From the NCBI GenBank assembly GCA_020217065.1, contig JAIWOB010000096.1, positions 1 to 10,000 on the forward strand: 10,000 nucleotides of DNA. The letters run 5' to 3'. Under the pieces are notes generated by a model that made no database searches, had not been told where the DNA came from, and saw only the letters and a program-made list of their open reading frames with translations. Within the stretch, counting starts at the first letter, position 1, and the number at the start of each line of letters is the position of its first letter. Origin of the DNA: Chloroflexota bacterium (lineage in GTDB: Bacteria > Chloroflexota > Anaerolineae > Anaerolineales > Villigracilaceae). Both the position numbers and the translations under genes were made by a program. Below, piece after piece: positions 6,168 to 10,000 of the stretch.

Positions 6168-6881
6168 TTAAATTCTGAATTTCTCGCCAGCGATATAGGT
6201 CTTGCTTTCATTTCTCGTAAATACATGCGCTTTAGACTTCCCCATCACAGTCCACTCGCCGTCGCGCCTGCCGACAATGGCGGTGTCTTCGTCCACGCCG
6301 AGCATGATTTCGCCATCGCGCAGTCGGCGGCGGAGGGTGGCGACCAGCGGCTTGCCGAATAAAGGCAAGGCGTTGAAATGCGGCAGCAGGGACGCAATCG
6401 GCAGGATGTCAAAGGCGGCAGTGGAGCGGATTCCCGCCGCTTTCACATCGGGCATTTCCTTGCCGAGAATCATCGCGCCCGCCGAGCATCCCGCGTATAC
6501 CGCGCCGCGCGCCCAAGCCCTTTGGGCAGATTCCCAAACGAGGCTGTCCTTCAAAGTTTGATACAAATAATTTGGATTGCCGCCAGAGAAATAAATAACA
6601 TCCGCGCTTTCGATTGCCGACGCATAATTCGGGTCGTCCGCAGATTGTTTGTCTATCACGGGGAGCGCCTGCGCGTCCGCGCCAAGGCGGGTGAAATGCT
6701 CCACGCCCATGTTCGACCAGCGGGCGACGCTCTTCGAACCTTCGTCTCCAGCGGCGGTCGGCAGGCAGACGACGCGCGGCTTGCGACCGTTAGCCCCGCA
6801 GTTGGCAAGCAGATAAGAATCCACTTCGTCCATCACGGGGAGATATTCACCGGAACCGAGTAAGGCGATGAGACCGTTCAT
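6168..6881 (-). CDS. S51 / cyanophycinase-like serine peptidase
   Basis: A member of the peptidase S51 family, which has the class I glutamine-amidotransferase fold and includes PepE (Asp-X dipeptidase) and cyanophycinase. The 237 residues are close to PepE length and shorter than many cyanophycinases. Visible signs are the N-terminal beta strand and turn LIALLGSGEY (4-13), the strand and PTAAGDEG (41-48), the FSGGNPNYL turn (about 98-106), the nucleophile elbow YAGCSAGAMI (129-138) with Ser133, a His in LLPHFN (H168), and LGVDEDTAIV (194-203), close to the GIDEDTA motif of cyanophycinase-like proteins. No signal peptide, so cytoplasmic. It could act on Asp-X dipeptides or isopeptides; a cyanophycin role is not shown, as no cyanophycin synthetase is in the window. 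ATG 6881 begins 18 bases after a possible small ORF; the ribosome site is weak. Confidence 0.87.
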   Translation of the reverse strand: MNGLIALLGSGEYLPVMDEVDSYLLANCGANGRKPRVVCLPTAAGDEGSKSVARWSNMGVEHFTRLGADAQALPVIDKQSADDPNYASAIESADVIYFSGGNPNYLYQTLKDSLVWESAQRAWARGAVYAGCSAGAMILGKEMPDVKAAGIRSTAAFDILPIASLLPHFNALPLFGKPLVATLRRRLRDGEIMLGVDEDTAIVGRRDGEWTVMGKSKAHVFTRNESKTYIAGEKFRI

Positions 6882-6899
6882 GCTCGAATCTATCCCCGC

Positions 6900-6983
6900 T
6901 TATAAAAACGAAGCAAAGACTTTTTCTTCCATGATTGCGGCAACATCACTATACCAATTAACTTCTCCCTTCTTAATGACCAT
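6900..6983 (-). CDS. Possible small ORF of 27 residues
   Basis: An ATG at 6983 overlaps the end of the nucleotidyltransferase gene by 11 bases in another frame and opens a 27-codon reading frame ending in TAA at 6900-6902. AAAGGA (6993-6998) lies 9 bases upstream, a good ribosome site. The peptide begins MVIKKGEVNWYSD and ends in MEEKVFASFL, mixed charged and aromatic with no membrane segment. I do not recognise it. It occupies the place where a HepT toxin gene would usually sit but is far too short to be one. It could be a real coupled small protein, a decayed gene remnant, or chance; the low G+C of this stretch favours neither. Confidence 0.3.
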   Translation of the reverse strand: MVIKKGEVNWYSDVAAIMEEKVFASFL

Positions 6984-7383
6984 TTTGCAGAATCCTTTGT
7001 CTGTACGCTTCGCGCTGGATTTTCAAGTAAGGCAAAAAGTCAAAATACTGACGGATGGTCAACGAAAAGAACGAGCCCGCGTCGAAATCTTCGGCGCAAT
7101 AGATGAGACGGTTTTGGCGCACGGCTTCGAAGCGCACCACAACGTCGCGGATATCCAGAAATACGATATCCACATTGTTGAAGCCGTGACCAGTCAGGTC
7201 GGCGAGAATATCGAGTTTCTTTTCACGCAGGGAGGGACCACGCGGTACGACGCCAAGGTCAATATCGCTTTGGGAGTTCGCCTTGCCGCTTGCAACAGAA
7301 CCGAACAAATAGACAGCCTGAATATCGGGATATTTTTTGAATATCTCTGGCAGCAAACTCAGGTCTGGAAAAATCGGTTTCAT
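6973..7383 (-). CDS. MNT-type nucleotidyltransferase domain protein
   Basis: A minimal nucleotidyltransferase of the MNT family, 136 residues. The signature is clear: YLFGSVASGKANSQSDIDL at 25-43, with Gly28-Ser29 and the metal-binding D40 and D42, and the third acidic residue D72 in NVDIVFL. In MntA/HepT toxin-antitoxin systems the MNT protein is the antitoxin, which adds AMP units to the HepT RNase. Here no HepT or DUF86 gene adjoins on either side, so it is an orphan or has another role. Its ATG (7383-7381) overlaps the TGA of the upstream M42 gene as ATGA, pointing to translational coupling. The C-terminal tail (IRQYFDFLPYLKIQREAYRQRI) is helical and looks complete, so there is no sign of truncation. 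The gene and the 90 bases after it look more A/T-rich than the neighbours, compatible with separate acquisition. Confidence 0.88.
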   Translation of the reverse strand: MKPIFPDLSLLPEIFKKYPDIQAVYLFGSVASGKANSQSDIDLGVVPRGPSLREKKLDILADLTGHGFNNVDIVFLDIRDVVVRFEAVRQNRLIYCAEDFDAGSFFSLTIRQYFDFLPYLKIQREAYRQRILQNGH

Positions 7384-8438
7384 GCCCTTGATTTTACCAG
7401 CGATGGGGCGACGTTCCGCAGCGCCATATACAAAAGGTTCAGCGTATTCTTCCAGTCCTCCACCCGCGCAACGCTGACGGGGGAATGGGTGTAGCGGTGC
7501 GGCACGGAAACCGAGACCACAGGAACGCCCGTCCGCGCCTGCTGGATTGCGCCCGCGTTCGTCCCGCCGCCTCCGGGCTGACGGAACTGGTATTTGATTT
7601 TGTGCTTTTCCGCCGTCTCAGCAAGGAAACGGACCAGGCGCGGGTCGTCCAGCGTGGACGAGTTCGCCATGTAAATAGCGGGACCAAATCCCAGCCGCGT
7701 GTTGTAGGTGAAATTTTCTTCGCCCTCGTAATGGGGCAGGTCGCGGGCGGGAGTGGAATCCACTGCAATGGCAAGGTCAGGTTGGAAGTAATAAGCTGCG
7801 ACCTTCGCGCCGCGCAAGCCGATTTCCTCCTGCACGCTGAACGAAAGACATAATTCGATATGTTTCGGCGCGCGCTTCAGAAGTTCAATGAGAATCGCAA
7901 TCCCAATGCGGTCGTCAATCGCTTTCGACATGATGGATGGACCCACGCGTTTGAACTTTGCGGCGAATGTGGCGCGGTCTCCTACGTTTGCCTTGCCTTC
8001 GCCGAGGTCAATCCGCAGGGAATCCACCTCGAGGGCGCGCTCCAACTCGGACGGCGTAGTAAGGTGAACCGGTTTCGCGCCAATCACGCCGACGGTGTGG
8101 TCTTTGCCGACGATAACCTGCTTGCCCGGCAGGTGACGTTCGTCAATGCCGCCAACCGCCTTGAATTGATACAAGCCGTCGCCGTCGTCGTGAACAATCA
8201 TGAAACCGACTTCGTCCATGTGAGCGTCGAGCAAAACGCGCAACGGTTTTGCGTTGAGCGAAGTGGAGGCGTTTTTACGAACCAACACGCTGCCCAGCGC
8301 GTCCACTTTGACTTCGTCGGCGTAGGGCTTGACCTCTTCCATGACAATGCGCCGCACCTCGCCTTCGTCGCCGGAGACGGACATGGCGTTGCACAACTTT
8401 TCGAGCAGTTTGATTTGCGGTTGACCGATGGATAGCAT
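7380..8438 (-). CDS. M42 family metalloaminopeptidase (paralogue 2)
   Basis: Second M42 aminopeptidase, 352 residues, expected to release N-terminal amino acids from peptides as a large self-assembling cytoplasmic particle. The full site is present: H73 and D75 in DAHMDEVG, D175 in KAIDDR, E204 and E205 in SVQEEIG, D227 in AVDSTPARD, and H318 in HRYTHSP. It carries the GGGGTNAG loop (289-296), the family's GGGTDA-like motif, which paralogue 1 has as GSTDA. Between the His/Asp and DDR motifs is the dimerisation domain. The start is ATG 8438; an upstream in-frame start near 8501 would translate the palindrome 8455-8489 and give an implausible N-terminus. Only a weak GAGA-type ribosome site precedes it. 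It follows paralogue 3 by 53 bases and overlaps the nucleotidyltransferase gene by 4 bases. Confidence 0.95.
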   Translation of the reverse strand: MLSIGQPQIKLLEKLCNAMSVSGDEGEVRRIVMEEVKPYADEVKVDALGSVLVRKNASTSLNAKPLRVLLDAHMDEVGFMIVHDDGDGLYQFKAVGGIDERHLPGKQVIVGKDHTVGVIGAKPVHLTTPSELERALEVDSLRIDLGEGKANVGDRATFAAKFKRVGPSIMSKAIDDRIGIAILIELLKRAPKHIELCLSFSVQEEIGLRGAKVAAYYFQPDLAIAVDSTPARDLPHYEGEENFTYNTRLGFGPAIYMANSSTLDDPRLVRFLAETAEKHKIKYQFRQPGGGGTNAGAIQQARTGVPVVSVSVPHRYTHSPVSVARVEDWKNTLNLLYMALRNVAPSLVKSRA

Positions 8439-8454
8439 GACTTCTCTTTTTGCA

Positions 8455-8489
8455 TGTCGTTGCGAGAAGGCATCCTCCTCGCAACGACA
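8455..8489. repeat. Palindrome between M42 paralogues 3 and 2
   Basis: A perfect 12-bp stem, TGTCGTTGCGAG (8455-8466) with CTCGCAACGACA (8478-8489), and an 11-base loop. It begins 3 bases beyond the stop codon of the upstream (minus-strand) M42 gene and ends 16 bases before the next start. No T-run follows it on the minus strand, so it may slow, process or stabilise the transcript rather than end it, or it may be a dispersed repeat unit. Its sequence is unrelated to the CCTGACAG repeats. Confidence 0.75.
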
Positions 8490-8491
8490 GA

Positions 8492-9562
8492 TTAATCCCA
8501 AACAATCTTGTTCATAAAATCCGCTTCGAGGGATGCGGCGAATTCAGCGAGCAGGCGTCCCGCGCGCTGGATATCTTTGAGCGCGACCATCTCGACGGGT
8601 GTGTGCATGTAGCGCAGCGGAACGCTGACCAACAGCGTGGGGATTCCCTCCGCTGTGAGTTGCATGTAGTCGGCGTCGGTGAGGGAGTATTCAGGCATGG
8701 GTTCGTCTTTGACGGGGATTTCAACCCGCGCCGCGACATCCTTCATCCGCTTGTATAGAAACGGGTGGTTGTTGGGACCGATTCCGAGCGTGAGTCCCTT
8801 GCCAAGCGGGAAGGTTTCGTATCCGCTCGCGCCTGGACCTGAGCCATAGGTCGTGTCGAGGGCAATGGCAATGGTGGGACGCAGTTGGAACGCGGAGGTT
8901 ATCGCTCCCAGCGCTGTAGTCTCTTCTTGAATGGATGCAATTGCATAAACATCCCAAGCATGTTTCTTGCTTTGCAACTCTTCAAGACAGACCGTGAGCG
9001 CGGCGACGGAGGCGCGGTTGTCGAGGGAATGTCCGCTGAGCAAGCCGCCAGTTAGCTCGACAGGCTCGGTGGCAAAGGAGATGCGGTCGCCAACCTGAAC
9101 GCGCTTTGCGACTTCGGCTGGCGTGAGTCCCGTGTCAATCAGCAGGTGGGGCAAACCAATCACGCCTGAGCCTTTGCCTTCGGGCAAAAGACTCGCGGGC
9201 GGCATGACGATGACTCCGTAAAGTTCCTCGCCTGTTTTGGATGCGTGGACGGCGACAGGCGTTCCGGGTAAAACGCGCGGGTCCAGTCCGCCGATGTTGG
9301 CGACGTGCAGGAAACCGTCGGCGATGCGCGAGACCATCAGCCCGATGGAATCCATGTGCGCGGAAATCAAAACCGAAGGGCGGGGAGAAGCGTCAGAAAT
9401 AGAGCCAGTTTTCAGAGCGTGAACCGAACCCAGCCTGCTGCGGCTGACCGAATCCGCAAGCGGAGTCCACTGCTTGTGAATCAAATCCGCAACGGGGTTT
9501 TCGTATCCCGAAAGACCCGCAATAGAAATGATGGATTTCAAAAAAGGAAGGATGTCGCTCAT
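8492..9562 (-). CDS. M42 family metallopeptidase with altered motifs (paralogue 3)
   Basis: Third and most diverged M42 protein, 356 residues. Expected metal and catalytic residues are kept: H69 and D71, the bridging D181 in HSLDNR, E213 and E214 in SIQEET, D236 in ALDTTYG, and H320 in RYMHTP. But the usual HMDE is HMDS, DDR is DNR, the Gly after the EE pair is changed (EETTALGA), and the GGGTDA-like loop is replaced by YSLTDADYMQ (292-301). It is probably still an active aminopeptidase with a different preference or assembly partner. The start is ATG 9562, giving the typical family N-terminus with FLKSIISIAGLSGYE. I see no Shine-Dalgarno site, and the terminator of the upstream gene ends only 8 bases before the ATG, so how this gene is transcribed is unclear. 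It heads the peptidase group, 53 bases before paralogue 2. Confidence 0.92.
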   Translation of the reverse strand: MSDILPFLKSIISIAGLSGYENPVADLIHKQWTPLADSVSRSRLGSVHALKTGSISDASPRPSVLISAHMDSIGLMVSRIADGFLHVANIGGLDPRVLPGTPVAVHASKTGEELYGVIVMPPASLLPEGKGSGVIGLPHLLIDTGLTPAEVAKRVQVGDRISFATEPVELTGGLLSGHSLDNRASVAALTVCLEELQSKKHAWDVYAIASIQEETTALGAITSAFQLRPTIAIALDTTYGSGPGASGYETFPLGKGLTLGIGPNNHPFLYKRMKDVAARVEIPVKDEPMPEYSLTDADYMQLTAEGIPTLLVSVPLRYMHTPVEMVALKDIQRAGRLLAEFAASLEADFMNKIVWD

Positions 9563-9570
9563 GATGTCAT

Positions 9571-9601
9571 GAAAACAAGAGACCTCATGGGAGAGGTCTC
9601 T
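9571..9601 (-). terminator. Intrinsic terminator of the Thr/Pro-rich gene
   Basis: On the minus strand a perfect 9-bp stem (9593-9601 with 9578-9586, AGAGACCTC/GAGGTCTCT) with a 6-base loop is followed by TGTTTTC. It begins 7 bases after the stop codon of the Thr/Pro-rich gene and lies directly upstream of the M42 start at 9562. Confidence 0.8.
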
Positions 9602-9608
9602 GCGTCGG

Positions 9609-10000
9609 TTATCCGCCGCCAAAGGCTGTCGGCGAGGCGGACGGGGTGATGGTCGGCGTGGGAGTGATTGTGGGCGTCGGCGTAATGGTCGGCGTGAACG
9701 TGCTTGTGAGAGTCGCCGTTGGGGTTAGGGTGGGCGTGAAGGTAAAGGTGGGCGTGAAAGTTTGCGTGAAGGTCGGGGTGGGGGTATCGGTCGGCGTGTT
9801 CGTATTCGGCTGAAAGGGAGTAAGCGAAACCGTGGGCGTGGGGGTTTCGGTAGGGGTTGGGGTTTGAGTCGGCGTATCGGTGAAGGCGCTGGTGACTACC
9901 AACGGCGTAGCGCTGACCGTGGGCGAAAGCGGCGTTCCCGTTTCGGAAACAGTCACGGTGGGCGTGGCTGTCTTGTTTCGGTTGGGATTCGCCGACAAAG
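9609..10000 (-). CDS. Thr/Pro-rich low-complexity protein, C-terminal part
   Basis: The frame is open to the right window edge, so only the last 130 or so residues are seen; a TTG at 9998 could be read as a start but is more likely internal. The visible part is almost wholly Thr and Pro, with Ser, Val, Phe, Leu and Ile in third positions (TPT, TPTPT, FTPT units, [12 protein letters not shown] near the end), ending [10 protein letters not shown]. Such tails are usually extracellular, extended and possibly glycosylated linkers, common in Anaerolineae secreted or surface proteins. No cell-wall sorting motif or final membrane helix is seen, which is unusual for an anchor; the tail could instead be a spacer at the end of a secreted protein. 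The catalytic or binding part lies outside the window, so the function is unknown. Confidence 0.8.
   Translation of the reverse strand, partial: LSANPNRNKTATPTVTVSETGTPLSPTVSATPLVVTSAFTDTPTQTPTPTETPTPTVSLTPFQPNTNTPTDTPTPTFTQTFTPTFTFTPTLTPTATLTSTFTPTITPTPTITPTPTITPSASPTAFGGG
9625..9880 (-). repeat. Short degenerate tandem repeat coding Thr-Pro units
   Basis: On the plus strand this stretch is a run of GTGGGCGT/GTCGGCGT-like units with a basic period of six bases and imperfect 12- and 18-base higher repeats, encoding alternating Thr-Pro on the minus strand. Such DNA can expand or shrink by slippage, so length may vary between strains. Confidence 0.7.

Noticed and set aside
5256..6362. Plus-strand frame of 368 codons over M42 paralogue 1 and the S51 gene
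   Set aside because: It is opposite two genes with complete catalytic motifs, runs across their spacer and palindrome, and its His/Asp/Gly-rich translation matches no family.
6973..7383. Complete MntA/HepT toxin-antitoxin pair
   Set aside because: No HepT-like frame of suitable length (about 110-145 residues) is present on either side.
6868..7494. Plus-strand frame of 208 codons opposite the MNT gene
   Set aside because: It covers the complement of the MNT signature and of the M42 end; the minus strand explains it.
8439..8501. N-terminal extension of M42 paralogue 2 to 8501
   Set aside because: It would translate the palindrome into a Cys/Arg-rich stretch absent from the family; ATG 8438 gives a typical N-terminus.
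9563..9622. N-terminal extension of M42 paralogue 3 to 9622
   Set aside because: It would run through the terminator hairpin and overlap the preceding gene end; ATG 9562 fits the family.
9625..9880. CRISPR-like or minisatellite array
   Set aside because: The repeats are short, degenerate and in a continuous reading frame with no unique spacers; they encode Thr-Pro units.

Overview
The window looks like ordinary chromosome from a member of the Chloroflexota, most likely class Anaerolineae. This is inferred from three things: a tRNA-sensing T-box leader in front of serS, a Thr/Pro-rich surface-type protein tail of the kind common in Anaerolineae, and short palindromic repeats in the gene spacers. 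No database search was possible, so the lineage is a judgement.

Layout. Positions 1-2744 are a minus-strand unit: rpsA (ribosomal protein S1), then an M19 dipeptidase, then the N-terminal part of a membrane protein whose ATG overlaps the dipeptidase stop (ATGA). The 386-base spacer 2745-3130 holds two strong divergent promoters, a short one for rpsA and one for serS. The serS promoter drives a leader of about 260 nt with a complete serine T-box. serS (3131-4399) is followed by two similar hairpins and a small membrane protein of DUF456 type (4531-5055). This gene converges on a minus-strand peptidase group (9562 down to 5115). An inverted repeat lies at the convergence point, and its two arms contain the stop codons of both genes.

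The peptidase group reads, in transcription order: an M42 aminopeptidase with altered motifs (8492-9562), a second M42 (7380-8438), a lone MNT-type nucleotidyltransferase coupled by ATGA overlap (6973-7383), a possible 27-residue peptide (6900-6983), an S51/cyanophycinase-like serine peptidase (6168-6881) and a third M42 (5115-6113). With the M19 dipeptidase, this gives five peptidases or peptidase homologues within 9.6 kb. Their likely shared role is the last steps of cytoplasmic peptide breakdown. The window ends in the C-terminal Thr/Pro-rich tail of a partial minus-strand gene (9609-10000) with its own terminator.

Most genes are conventional. The parts most worth a second look are the serine T-box, whose competing hairpin lacks a U-tract, the three tandem but diverged M42 paralogues, the orphan MNT gene inside the operon, and several distinct palindromic elements placed at gene ends. 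No phage, transposase, CRISPR array, tRNA or rRNA was seen.
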